From: Gemmatimonadota bacterium
Lineage (GTDB): Bacteria; Gemmatimonadota; Gemmatimonadetes; Gemmatimonadales; Gemmatimonadaceae
Assembly: GCA_016712265.1 (NCBI GenBank)
Contig: JADJRJ010000031.1
Location: forward strand, 1,178,001 to 1,242,000
Direction of reading: 5' to 3'
Length of the DNA: 64,000 nt
The notes under the pieces were generated by a model, which saw nothing but the letters and a program-made list of their open reading frames with translations, was not told the DNA's origin and searched no databases. Of this stretch, positions 41,933 through 50,365 are shown one piece after another (within the stretch, counting starts at the first letter, position 1; each line of letters opens with the position of its first letter). A program made the position numbers and the translations under genes.

Positions 41933-42736
41933 TCAGGGCGTCACCCCGCGAGGGGCGACCCTGACCGTCCAGGCGACGGCGCTATCCCTCGGGATTCTGC
42001 TCCCGCGGCGCACGTCCGCAAGCACCCGGACGGTATCCCGCGGGGGTTGCCCGGTGCGCAGGCGATAGACGAGGCGGCGCGAGGCGAGGCCGCTCGCGTC
42101 TGTGGTGTCGACAGTGGAGGGGCGACCCGCGTCATCGGTCAGCAGGTAAGAACCCGCGGTATCTGTCACCACGATGGCCTGGGATCCCTTGAGGACCTGA
42201 AAAGTGACCACGTATCCCGGGACGCCGACGACCGCGCTGCCGTTGCGGCGCGTCACACGGGCGCCGAACGTGGGGACGGTGTCCGTCGTCGCTGGCGGAA
42301 ACGAGTAGCGCAGGTCAACGACGGATGCGGTGCCGTCGCGGACCACGGAGTCCGGCACGGGGACCACCGCGATTGCCCGCGGCGAGCTTTGAAGCCCATC
42401 GATCGCGGCGACGATGCGTGCGGTGGCGCTGGCCGCGGTGCCGAGCGGGCGACCGATGAGCCAGCTCCCGGAGATGGTGACCGTGGTGTCGAGCGCAATG
42501 AACGTGACCTGGGCATCCTCGTCCACCGTCCCGTCATTGCGAAAGACACGCGCCTGCAACGGGGCCAACGCCCCAGCGGGGTTTCGCAGGGTATCCCCGG
42601 CATTTACCGACGGGTAGGCGTAGGGGACAAACTCGATGGAGCCGATTTCGTCACCATCGACGGTGATGTCAATGCAGGCGGCGATGATGCCCGTCGCCAG
42701 CAGCGTGCCCACGCGTCCGGCCCACCGCGCCAGCAT
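41933..42736 (-). CDS. Lipoprotein with bacterial Ig-like domains
   Basis: A 267-residue predicted lipoprotein. The leader LLATGIIAACID has a good lipobox, with Cys21 as the modified residue. The mature part shows repeated Ig-like beta-sandwich features: GDTLRNPAGALAPLQARVFR, DTTVTISGSWLIGRPLGTAA, VSFQ-like GYVVTFQVLKGSQAIVVTDT and TDASGLASRRLVYRL, as in Big_1/Big_2 proteins. No catalytic motif was seen. Its ATG overlaps the ParA stop (TGATG), which is an odd pairing for an exported protein and probably only reflects tight packing. Confidence 0.75.
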   Translation of the reverse strand: MLARWAGRVGTLLATGIIAACIDITVDGDEIGSIEFVPYAYPSVNAGDTLRNPAGALAPLQARVFRNDGTVDEDAQVTFIALDTTVTISGSWLIGRPLGTAASATARIVAAIDGLQSSPRAIAVVPVPDSVVRDGTASVVDLRYSFPPATTDTVPTFGARVTRRNGSAVVGVPGYVVTFQVLKGSQAIVVTDTAGSYLLTDDAGRPSTVDTTDASGLASRRLVYRLRTGQPPRDTVRVLADVRRGSRIPRDSAVAWTVRVAPRGVTP

Positions 42737-43503
42737 CAGGTGAAACGCGGCGCGAGGTAGGTCGCGAGGTTCACGTAGGCCTGGGCGGCCGCATCCGCTG
42801 GCGTGCGGAGGACGACCGGTTGGCCGGCGGCAAACGCTTCGAGGGTCGCATCGGTGCGGGGAATACGCACGTCAAACACCATGTTGCGCGGGAGGTGCGA
42901 CTGCACGTAGGCGGCGACGCGTTCCGATGATGCGTTTCCGGGTTCGAACATCGTGAGCAGGATCCCGTCCAGGGTGAGTTCCTCGTTTGAATCGACCACA
43001 TCCTGGATACCCCGCAGGATCTGCGGAGTTGTCTGGAGCGCGAGCGGCTCGCACTGCAGGGGGACGATGACGTGCTGGCTGGCCTCGAGCACCCGGTGGA
43101 CGATGGCGCCGAGCCCCGGGGGGGTGTCCACCACGACGACATCACATCGCTCCTGCGCGATCCGCAGCAGGTCGTGGAGGACATTGGTCTCGGCGATCAG
43201 CTGCTGGTAGAACGAGTGGTCCGCCGTATCGCTGACCGACCCCGCGAGAATGCATCGCAGCCACGGGAGTGCGGTCGGGAGGATGATCTCCTTGAGGGAC
43301 CGGACGCCGTTGAGGTAGTCGGCGAAGCCGAAGGTCGGGTGGCCCTTGCGGAGCCCCACGCCATACCGGACGGCGCCCTGGGGGTCGACGTCGATGATCA
43401 GCGTCTTGAGCCCACGCCGAGCGAACGCGGCGGCGAGGTTGACCGAGGTGGTGGTCTTCCCGACTCCGCCCTTCTGGCTGACGACTGCGAGCACCCGCCC
43501 CAC
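42736..43503 (-). CDS. ParA/Soj-family ATPase
   Basis: A 255-residue deviant Walker P-loop ATPase. Walker A is KGGVGKTTTSVNLAAAFARR, with the signature lysine at the motif's start. Walker A' is CDVVVVDTPPGLGAIVHRVL, and VIVPLQCEPLALQTTPQILR and NLATYLAPRF are typical of the ParA/MinD group. No parB gene and no centromere-like repeat is nearby, so this is more likely an orphan that positions some protein complex than a chromosome partition protein. The neighbouring TPR gene starts just upstream, and the lipoprotein gene overlaps downstream. Confidence 0.9.
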   Translation of the reverse strand: MGRVLAVVSQKGGVGKTTTSVNLAAAFARRGLKTLIIDVDPQGAVRYGVGLRKGHPTFGFADYLNGVRSLKEIILPTALPWLRCILAGSVSDTADHSFYQQLIAETNVLHDLLRIAQERCDVVVVDTPPGLGAIVHRVLEASQHVIVPLQCEPLALQTTPQILRGIQDVVDSNEELTLDGILLTMFEPGNASSERVAAYVQSHLPRNMVFDVRIPRTDATLEAFAAGQPVVLRTPADAAAQAYVNLATYLAPRFT

Positions 43504-43505
43504 GA

Positions 43506-43982
43506 TCAGCTGCCGGGTTCGATGGATGTCTCGTCGGGCTCGTCACCGACTGCGACGTCCGCCGCAGGGGAGCGGAGCGCTTTCAGTGCCTCGCGCGCGT
43601 GCTCGACGTTGGCCTGATCCGCCTTGCCGGGAGCGGCGAGGAAGGCCTCGAGATGCGCCTCCGCCCCGGTCCGGTCACCACGCTTGGCCTTGAGGAAGGC
43701 CATCCCGTAGTGCGCCCCAGCATGGTCCGGCTTGACCTCCAGGGTCCGGCCATAACACCGCTCCGCCTCGCCGAGCTGGCCGATACGTGAGTAGGCGATC
43801 GCCATGTTCATGAGGACCTTGTGGTCATCCGGCTTGTCACGAAGGGCGAGTCGATAGGACGTCAGGGCAGCGTGAAAATCGCCCTGACGCTCCAACGTCA
43901 GCGCCTCGGCGAGATAGTCGAGGCGCTGAGGCTTGAGTTCATCGTCGGATCTGCCGCCAATCAGGCGGCGCCACCAGGACAT
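43506..43982 (-). CDS. TPR-repeat protein
   Basis: A 158-residue protein; ATG at 43982 gives MSWWRRLIGGRSDDELK as the N-terminus, whereas a longer frame upstream is proline-rich and looks non-coding. Three tetratricopeptide units are visible: LTLERQGDFHAALTSYRLAL, LMNMAIAYSRIGQLGEAERC and HYGMAFLKAKRGDRTGAEAH, with alanine and glycine at the canonical positions. It is probably a protein-protein adaptor. It lies 2 bases upstream of ParA on the same strand, so the ATPase may be its partner. Confidence 0.85.
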   Translation of the reverse strand: MSWWRRLIGGRSDDELKPQRLDYLAEALTLERQGDFHAALTSYRLALRDKPDDHKVLMNMAIAYSRIGQLGEAERCYGRTLEVKPDHAGAHYGMAFLKAKRGDRTGAEAHLEAFLAAPGKADQANVEHAREALKALRSPAADVAVGDEPDETSIEPGS

Positions 43983-44289
43983 TCGGCCGGGTTTGGTGGT
44001 CGGGTGTGGGCGAGCAGATGAGTCCGGCGTGAATGACTCGCGCGTCGGATCGTCTCTTCGCGCAAAGGTAACGGGACAGGCGCTGGGGGGTGAGGGGGGA
44101 GAGTGCATCGGTTGCTGGTGGGGCCGGTCGCTGGTGGCGGGAGCTGATGACCGGTGCCGGCGGCGGGTAGATGGGGGGGCGCCAGGGTTCCGCGCGGCGT
44201 GTGGCCACCACCCGCGGCCGGCGATCGCCGTTCGTCACGCTCGACGCGGGCCACTTGCCCTCGCACGGCGGGGTAGGCACCCTTCGTTC
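43983..44289. other. 307-base divergent intergenic region
   Basis: Lies between the TPR and phosphoribosyltransferase genes, so both promoters should be here. It is strongly GC-rich with poly-G runs (GGGGGGTGAGGGGGGAG near 44089-44105 and ATGGGGGGGCG near 44170), which could form G-quadruplex-like structures. No convincing -35/-10 pair or operator was found. Confidence 0.4.
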
Positions 44290-44802
44290 ATGCCCCGTCG
44301 TTATGAGGTTGACCCATCCAAGGGCCGCTTTGATGTCGAGTGGCCGCTCTTTGGTGAACTGTCTCGCGCCTTGGCCCTCAAGGTCGCGCGGAGCTGGTCG
44401 CCGGAAATCGTCGTTGGGGTGGCGACCGCCGGGGTGATTCCTGGTGCGGTGGTGGCGGCGATTCTAGGCTGCGAGTTTCGCTCCATCCTGGTGACGCGCC
44501 GGGAGGCGGCCCATGTGCGTGAAACGCCCGCCGTGCTCGGCGCCGCGCCGCATGAGGTGCGGGGGCGCCGAGTCCTCGTGGTAGACGAGACCTGCGATAC
44601 GGGCGAGACGCTCCGGTTGGCGATTTCGTCGATCGTGAACGCCGGGGCGAGCGAGGTGCGTTCGGCGGTCTCGTTCCGGACGGGTAGCTACGAACCGGAT
44701 TACCATGCGTTGGCCACGGAAAGCACGATCGTGCTCCCGTGGGATCGTGAGGTCCTGGTCGGCGGGGTACTGGTGCCGAACCCGAAGTACGACGGCGCCT
44801 AA
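44290..44802 (+). CDS. Phosphoribosyltransferase-family protein
   Basis: A 170-residue type I PRTase fold protein. ATG at 44290 matches homologues starting RYEVDPSKGRFDVEWPLFGE. The PRPP-binding loop is VLVVDETCDTGETLRLAIS, with two acidic residues before the Cys-Asp-Thr-Gly stretch, and IVVGVATAGVIPGAVVAAIL contains the flexible region. It resembles xanthine/hypoxanthine-like or regulatory PRTases; the base substrate cannot be assigned. It converges with the P-type ATPase gene, and the two stops overlap inside GCCTAACG (44797-44804). Confidence 0.85.
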   Translation: MPRRYEVDPSKGRFDVEWPLFGELSRALALKVARSWSPEIVVGVATAGVIPGAVVAAILGCEFRSILVTRREAAHVRETPAVLGAAPHEVRGRRVLVVDETCDTGETLRLAISSIVNAGASEVRSAVSFRTGSYEPDYHALATESTIVLPWDREVLVGGVLVPNPKYDGA

Positions 44803-46619
44803 CGCGGCGCGCGTGCGGCGCGCAGGGCGTTGAGGATCACGGCCACATCGATGGCCTCCTGCGCGACGGCCCCCGGGATCGGGGCGAGATAGCCGAGGGC
44901 CGCGGCCACCATCCCCACGGCCGACAGGCCAAGGCCGACCACGATGCTCTGCCGCGCGATGGCCAGCGTGCGACGCGAGATCTCGATCGCATCGGCGACG
45001 CGCTCCAGGTTGGGGACCAGCAGGACCGCGTCCGCGCTTTCCGCGGTGATGCCCCCGCCATGGTCGGCGAGGGCGATGCCCACATCGGCACGGCTCAACG
45101 CTGGCGCGTCGTTGGTGCCATCGCCGACCATCATGACGGGGCCGTCGTCCCGGGCCAGGGCGGCGACGCGCTCCACCTTGTCGGCAGGGAGGAGGTCGCC
45201 CACGGCTTCGACGATCCCGAGGGCAGCGGCAATGGCGGTCGCGTTGGCCGGATGGTCCCCCGAAAGGAGTACGGTCCGCCGGATGCCTAACGCTGCGAGT
45301 CGGCGCAGCAGGGGGGCCGCCGATGGGCGCACGGCCTCGGCAAACTCGATCGTGCCGGCGAGGGCGCCGTCAATGGCGACCGTGGCGCGGAGGGCGGCCG
45401 TGGTCGGGGTGGGGGGACTTCCGGCGGTCGGGATGGTGCTCCGCACGTAGCCCGCGGATCCGATCACCACGTCCCGGCCGTCGACACGACCCCGCACGCC
45501 ACGCCCCGGGGCTTCCACGACTGCCGCCGGCAGCGGGAGCGTCGGATTGCTGTGACGCGCCGCCGCGACGACCGACGCCGCCAGGGGGTGGCCCGAGTGC
45601 TGTTCGAGCGCACCGGCGAGGCGGAGGAGCTCCCCCTCGCTGATCGAGCCCGTCGCGTGCACCGAGGCCACACGGGGCGTGCCCACGGTCAGCGTCCCGG
45701 TCTTGTCGAAGACGACGGTGCGGATGCGCGACAGACGCTCCAGGGCGATCCCGCTGCGCACCACCACCTGCTGGCGGGCCGCGCGATTGATCCCACCGAT
45801 CATCGCGATCGGTGTGGCGAGGATGAGGGGACAGGGGGTGGCGACCACGAGGACCGCCAACACCCGCAGCGGGTCGCCGCTGGCGAACCAGGTGATGGCG
45901 CAGACGGCGAGGGTGAGCGGGGTGAACCACACCGCGTAGCGGTCCGCGAGGCGCTGCAACGGGGCCTTTGACTCCTGGGCGTGGCGCACCAGCTCGACGA
46001 TGCGCGCATACTGGCTGTCTCCCGCGCGAGCCGTCGACCGGATGGTGAGGGCGCCGTCGCCGTTGGCCATGCCGGAGAGGAGGAGTGTCCCGGGACCTGC
46101 GGCGAGCGGCAGGGATTCTCCCGTGAGTCGTGAGGTATCGAGTGTGCTCTCACCGGTGACGACCACGGCGTCGCACGGGACCAGTTCCCCGGGCCGGACC
46201 AGCAGGAGATCGTTGACGGCCACCTGGTCCACTGGGATGTCGACGCCACCGCGATGGGCAATCCGCGGCGCGGCGTCCTCCAGCGCACGCACGGCCGCCG
46301 TGGCGCGACCCATGGCGTACCGCTCCAGCGCCTCTCCTCCAGTCTGCATGAGGACGACGATGAGTCCCGCAACGGGTTGCTTGAGCGCGAGGGCGGCGAC
46401 GATCGCAAGCGCCGCGACGACGTCGGTCGCGAAGTTTCCCGTCCGCGCGGCGCGCACTGTTTGCGCCAACGGCGCCAGCGCGGAGACGCCCAGCCCAACC
46501 CACCACGTGGTCAGCGCGGCCTCGGGGCCTGCCGTCCACCGGACGATCGCGCCGGCCGTCAGGGCCGCGAGGGCGAGGAGCGGTGGCCACCAGGTCCGGA
46601 ACACCGGGGCGCCGCTCAT
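44799..46619 (-). CDS. Heavy-metal-type P1B ATPase without N-terminal metal-binding domains
   Basis: A 606-residue P-type ATPase starting at ATG 46619, which overlaps the histidine-kinase stop (ATGA). The core is complete: the second TGES (166-169) in the actuator, membrane-site ATPCPLILATP (TPC in place of the usual CPC), phosphorylated Asp305 in VFDKTGTLTVGTP, the HP motif HSGHPLAASVV, and hinge VGDGTNDAPALSRADVGIAL. There is no N-terminal HMA domain. The TPC-type intramembrane site points to a less common P1B specificity, and the metal cannot be inferred. The stop is shared with a convergent gene. Confidence 0.9.
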   Translation of the reverse strand: MSGAPVFRTWWPPLLALAALTAGAIVRWTAGPEAALTTWWVGLGVSALAPLAQTVRAARTGNFATDVVAALAIVAALALKQPVAGLIVVLMQTGGEALERYAMGRATAAVRALEDAAPRIAHRGGVDIPVDQVAVNDLLLVRPGELVPCDAVVVTGESTLDTSRLTGESLPLAAGPGTLLLSGMANGDGALTIRSTARAGDSQYARIVELVRHAQESKAPLQRLADRYAVWFTPLTLAVCAITWFASGDPLRVLAVLVVATPCPLILATPIAMIGGINRAARQQVVVRSGIALERLSRIRTVVFDKTGTLTVGTPRVASVHATGSISEGELLRLAGALEQHSGHPLAASVVAAARHSNPTLPLPAAVVEAPGRGVRGRVDGRDVVIGSAGYVRSTIPTAGSPPTPTTAALRATVAIDGALAGTIEFAEAVRPSAAPLLRRLAALGIRRTVLLSGDHPANATAIAAALGIVEAVGDLLPADKVERVAALARDDGPVMMVGDGTNDAPALSRADVGIALADHGGGITAESADAVLLVPNLERVADAIEISRRTLAIARQSIVVGLGLSAVGMVAAALGYLAPIPGAVAQEAIDVAVILNALRAARAPR

Positions 46620-49042
46620 GCGAGCGTTTCCTCTTGCTGACGCGTCTGGGCGACGAGCGCTGCAACCAGGAGCCGGGCCACCCGGTCCAGGGCGGGTGGT
46701 TTCTGGATCACCGGGGCGGCGAGTCGCCGGGCGGTCTCGGTGTCGGACGCCGGCAGGCCATTCCCCGACATGCAAAGGATCGGTAGCGATGCGTCGCGCT
46801 CGGCCACGCGCCGGATCAGCTCCTGCCCGGACAGGTTCGGCATCACCAGATCCGTCAACACGGCATCGACTTGCCACCCGGCGCGATCCAGAACCTCCAG
46901 TGCGTTGGCACCGTCGGTCGCCTCGAGGATGGTAAAGCCGGTGGCCGCGAGGTAGCGCGCGAGCACCTCGCGCACGGCGCGTTCGTCGTCGACCACAAGG
47001 ATGCGGCCCTGGCCTCGCGGAGCGCCCTCCGGCATGGCGGGGACACTGGTCGGCACGCGGACGCCGTCGAGATAGGGCAAGGTGATCGTGACCGTGGTGC
47101 CTTGTCCGGGGTGCGACGTGATGGCCAAGTCTCCTCCGCAGCTCTGCACGACCTGCAAGGCGGTGGACAACCCGAGGCCCGTGCCCTCGTGCGGCGCCTT
47201 GGTGGTGAAGAAGGGGTCCAGCGCGCGGGTGCGGGTGGGCTCGTCCATCCCAACACCGGTATCGATGACGCGCAGCGTGCACCTCCCCCGGTCCGCCTCG
47301 AGGGTAATGCCCAGGGTGCCCGCCCCGCTCACGGCGTCGCGCGCATTGAGCGCGAGGTTCAGGATCACCTGCTCGAGTTCACTCGCGGCGATCGGCGCGG
47401 GCACGGGCGCCGAGGGCATGGCCAGCTTGACCTGCAGCGATGAGGGGAGGATCGTGCGCAGCATCTCGACGATCCGTTGCAGCTCGGCGTGCAGGTCGGT
47501 GACCGCACCGCTGCGGGGCGCCGGTCGGCCTAACGACAACAATTGCCGGGCGAGGGCGGCACCACGCTCGGCGGCGCCGCGGACCGCTTCCCACTGCGGG
47601 CGGGTGCGTTCGACGGGGTGGGCGAGGGCCAGGGAGGCGTTCCCGATGACGACCGTCAACAGGTTGTTGAAGTCATGGGCGACGCTCGACGCCAGTCGCC
47701 CAACGACCTCCAGCTTCTGGGCGTCGCGCAGGCGTTGCTCGAGCGCGACCTGGTCCGTGACGTCGCGCAGGTTCACGACGTACCCGCCCACGGCGGCATC
47801 GTGTCGCAGGTCCGTGGTGACGACGTCCAGTGTCCGCGGCCCTCCAGGGGCGTCGACGGTCCAGCGGCCGGGGGGACCCCCACGGGCCAGACTCGCCGGG
47901 TCGGCGGACGCGTCGGGTACGAGCGAGCGAAGCGGCTGTCCCGTGGGTTCTTCGGTTCGGCCGAGCAGGCGACCGAACGCCGGACTGGCGTAGTCGATCG
48001 TCCCATGGGGGGCGACGACGAGGATCGCGTCGGTCGAGCGTTGCACAAGGGCGCGAAAGCGCGCATCGAGGGCGGCCTGGCGCGCCTGCGCGGTGGTCGC
48101 CGCGCGCTGTTCCAGGGCGAGGCGCAGGATGACCAGTGCGACGAGGAGCGAGCCCCCGATCACCAGCCCGGCCACGGGGTCGGTGAGTCCGTTCCTCGCC
48201 GACTCCCAGGTCAGCAAGGCGCCGACGCATGCAATGGCGATGTAGGGGAGGCTGGTCAGGCCGGCGCGCGCGTCCATGGCGCGCGGGGCCGGTCGCGCGG
48301 GCTCGAGGGCACGGGCCCCTGCGGTCACCACAAAGGCGCTCGCGACGGTGAAGAGGATGTCCCCCATGGGGGCGGGCCACGGGAGGAACGTCAACTTGCG
48401 ATACTCGTAGACGAAGTCCGAGATCGCGGAGAGGAACATCCCGGCCCCAAGCGCGCGGGGCCACGGGGACGCGCCGGGCTCGACCGGGCGATAGACCAGG
48501 ACCGCAGCCCCAAATGCGATGAGCAGCTCGGTGGGGAAGAGGATGCCCAGATCGCGCCAGACCTCGGGGAGCGGCGCCGGTCGGAGCCGCACGGCGAAGT
48601 ACCACTGCAGGACCGCCGCGGCCACGACCACGAGGCCACTATCGAGCAGCAAACGCACGCGCACACCGCGCTCACGCGGGACGATCGCGAGGAGGCCGAG
48701 CCCGATCACGACGACCGGGTAGTACGACCAGTAGAGTCCCCAGCAGACGTGGTAAATCCAGGGGGTCGCCTCCCAGTCGGGAATGAGGGCCACGAGGAAG
48801 GAAAGGCCCGGTGCGATCCATGCGGCTCCGATCAATCCGAGGGCGATCCGCACCCGCGGCTCCGCGTGCGTCACCCATGCGGCGCGACAGAGCACCATCC
48901 CGGGGACGAAATAGGAGGGCATCGAGATGACATCGTTGAATGCGCCCCGCGAAACGATCCCGGTGCCCATCGCGACGGCCCACACACCGTACGCGAGGGT
49001 GTAGGCCCAGAAGATCGGGATAATGCGGAGGGGCGAGGGCAT
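46616..49042 (-). CDS. Membrane hybrid histidine kinase coupled to P-type ATPase gene
   Basis: An 808-residue sensor kinase; ATG at 49042 is chosen as start. Residues 1-310 hold about nine membrane helices (FWAYTLAYGVWAVAMGTGIV, VCWGLYWSYYPVVVIGLGLL, and further). A PAS domain (about 330-430) includes LVQRSTDAILVVAPHGTIDY. HisKA has His456 in LASSVAHDFNNLLTVVIG. HATPase_c has NARDAVSGAG, DTGVGMDEPTRTRALDPFF and GTGLGLSTALQVV. The C-terminal receiver has Asp731 in AVLTDLVMPNLSG. No separate DNA-binding regulator is adjacent, so output may pass through another phosphorelay. The ATPase gene overlaps its stop. Confidence 0.9.
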   Translation of the reverse strand: MPSPLRIIPIFWAYTLAYGVWAVAMGTGIVSRGAFNDVISMPSYFVPGMVLCRAAWVTHAEPRVRIALGLIGAAWIAPGLSFLVALIPDWEATPWIYHVCWGLYWSYYPVVVIGLGLLAIVPRERGVRVRLLLDSGLVVVAAAVLQWYFAVRLRPAPLPEVWRDLGILFPTELLIAFGAAVLVYRPVEPGASPWPRALGAGMFLSAISDFVYEYRKLTFLPWPAPMGDILFTVASAFVVTAGARALEPARPAPRAMDARAGLTSLPYIAIACVGALLTWESARNGLTDPVAGLVIGGSLLVALVILRLALEQRAATTAQARQAALDARFRALVQRSTDAILVVAPHGTIDYASPAFGRLLGRTEEPTGQPLRSLVPDASADPASLARGGPPGRWTVDAPGGPRTLDVVTTDLRHDAAVGGYVVNLRDVTDQVALEQRLRDAQKLEVVGRLASSVAHDFNNLLTVVIGNASLALAHPVERTRPQWEAVRGAAERGAALARQLLSLGRPAPRSGAVTDLHAELQRIVEMLRTILPSSLQVKLAMPSAPVPAPIAASELEQVILNLALNARDAVSGAGTLGITLEADRGRCTLRVIDTGVGMDEPTRTRALDPFFTTKAPHEGTGLGLSTALQVVQSCGGDLAITSHPGQGTTVTITLPYLDGVRVPTSVPAMPEGAPRGQGRILVVDDERAVREVLARYLAATGFTILEATDGANALEVLDRAGWQVDAVLTDLVMPNLSGQELIRRVAERDASLPILCMSGNGLPASDTETARRLAAPVIQKPPALDRVARLLVAALVAQTRQQEETLA

Positions 49043-49138
49043 CGAAGGGACATTAGCCCGCCAGCGGCGTCGCGTGAAGGCGCGCGAGCCGGCGTCGCCG
49101 GGCCGTGGTCCCACGTGACGGCTGCTACATTGTGGCCG

Positions 49139-50362
49139 ATGCGATCGACCCGCGCCCCCGCCCTCGGCTTCATCCTGGTCACGTTGCTCATCGACGTGGC
49201 CGGACTGGGGATCATCATCCCGGTGATGCCGAAGTTGATCACGACGCTGACGGGTGAACCGGTGAGCGCGGCGGCACGGTGGGGGGGCTGGATGACCTTC
49301 GCGTATGCGGCGACCCAGTTCCTCTGTGCCCCGATTATGGGGGGGCTGAGCGATCGGTTCGGGCGCCGGCCGGTGCTCCTGGCGTCGTTACTGGGATTCG
49401 CCCTGGACTACGCGTTCATGGCCGTGGCACCGACGATCTGGTGGTTGTTCGTCAGCCGGGTAATTGCCGGCGCGATGGGGGCCAGCTTCACCACGGCGGC
49501 AGCCTACATCGCAGATGTATCGCCACCCGACAAACGTGCGCAGAATTTCGGGATGATCGGCGCAGTGTTCGGGCTGGGGTTCATCGTGGGGCCGCTCCTC
49601 GGTGGGCTGCTGGGTCCCTACGGAGCGCGCGTTCCCTTCATTGCCTCCGCAGTGCTCACGCTGGCCAATTGCCTGTGGGGGTATTTCATCCTCCCGGAAT
49701 CCCTCGCGCTGGAGAATCGTCGGCCGTTCGACTGGAGGCGGGCCAACCCGGTGGGCTCCCTGGCCGGGTTGCGGCGCCACCCGGTGATCCTCGGGCTGGT
49801 GGCGTCGCTGGTCCTGGTCAACATCGCCGCGCATGCGGTCCAGTCGAACTGGTCCTACTACACGATCGAGAAGTTCGGGTGGACCGAGAGAACGATTGGC
49901 GTGTCGCTCGCGGTGATCGGGTTGGCGATTGCCCTGGTGCAGGGTGGCTTGATTCGCGTGGTGATCCCCCGCCTGGGGCAGCAGCGGAGCGTGTTCATCG
50001 GGCTCGCGATGTACAGCCTTGGATTCTTCCTGTACGCGTCGGCGCGCAGCACCTGGCAGATGTTTGCCTACACCTTTGTGTACTGCCTCGGCGGGATTGC
50101 CGGCCCGGCGATCCAGGGGCTGATCTCCGGGTCGGTGCCCCCCAACGAGCAGGGGGAGCTGCAGGGGGCCCTGACCAGCCTCATGAGTTTCACGACCATC
50201 TTTGGCCCGCTGATCATGGCCAATGTCTTCTCGTTCTTTTCGCAGGCGGGGACCACCCACTACTTCCCCGGTGCGGCCATGGCGTTAGGCGGCGTGTTGA
50301 CCCTGCTGTCGGCGTTGCTCGCCCGGAACTCCCTGCGTCGGACGATACGACCGGCGGACTGA
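49139..50362 (+). CDS. MFS drug/multidrug exporter (TetA-like DHA1)
   Basis: A 407-residue 12-helix antiporter. The DHA1 signatures are present: motif C-like GLGFIVGPLLGGLLGPYG in helix 5, motif A GGLSDRFGRRPVLLASLLGF between helices 2 and 3, and the N-terminal LIDVAGLGIIIPVMPKLITT typical of TetA(A/C)-like proteins. The C-terminal half keeps the internal repeat (LGQQRSVFIGLAMYSLGFFL, GGIAGPAIQGLISGSVPPNE). Likely a proton-coupled exporter of small drugs or metabolites; actual substrate unknown. It converges with the subtilase gene at 3 bases. One in-frame CGTTAGGC octamer (50283) encodes Ala-Leu-Gly. Confidence 0.9.
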   Translation: MRSTRAPALGFILVTLLIDVAGLGIIIPVMPKLITTLTGEPVSAAARWGGWMTFAYAATQFLCAPIMGGLSDRFGRRPVLLASLLGFALDYAFMAVAPTIWWLFVSRVIAGAMGASFTTAAAYIADVSPPDKRAQNFGMIGAVFGLGFIVGPLLGGLLGPYGARVPFIASAVLTLANCLWGYFILPESLALENRRPFDWRRANPVGSLAGLRRHPVILGLVASLVLVNIAAHAVQSNWSYYTIEKFGWTERTIGVSLAVIGLAIALVQGGLIRVVIPRLGQQRSVFIGLAMYSLGFFLYASARSTWQMFAYTFVYCLGGIAGPAIQGLISGSVPPNEQGELQGALTSLMSFTTIFGPLIMANVFSFFSQAGTTHYFPGAAMALGGVLTLLSALLARNSLRRTIRPAD

Positions 50363-50365
50363 CGG

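Noticed and set aside
42736..43503. Plasmid or chromosome partition locus
   Set aside because: ParA without ParB or parS-like inverted repeats, and no replication gene nearby.
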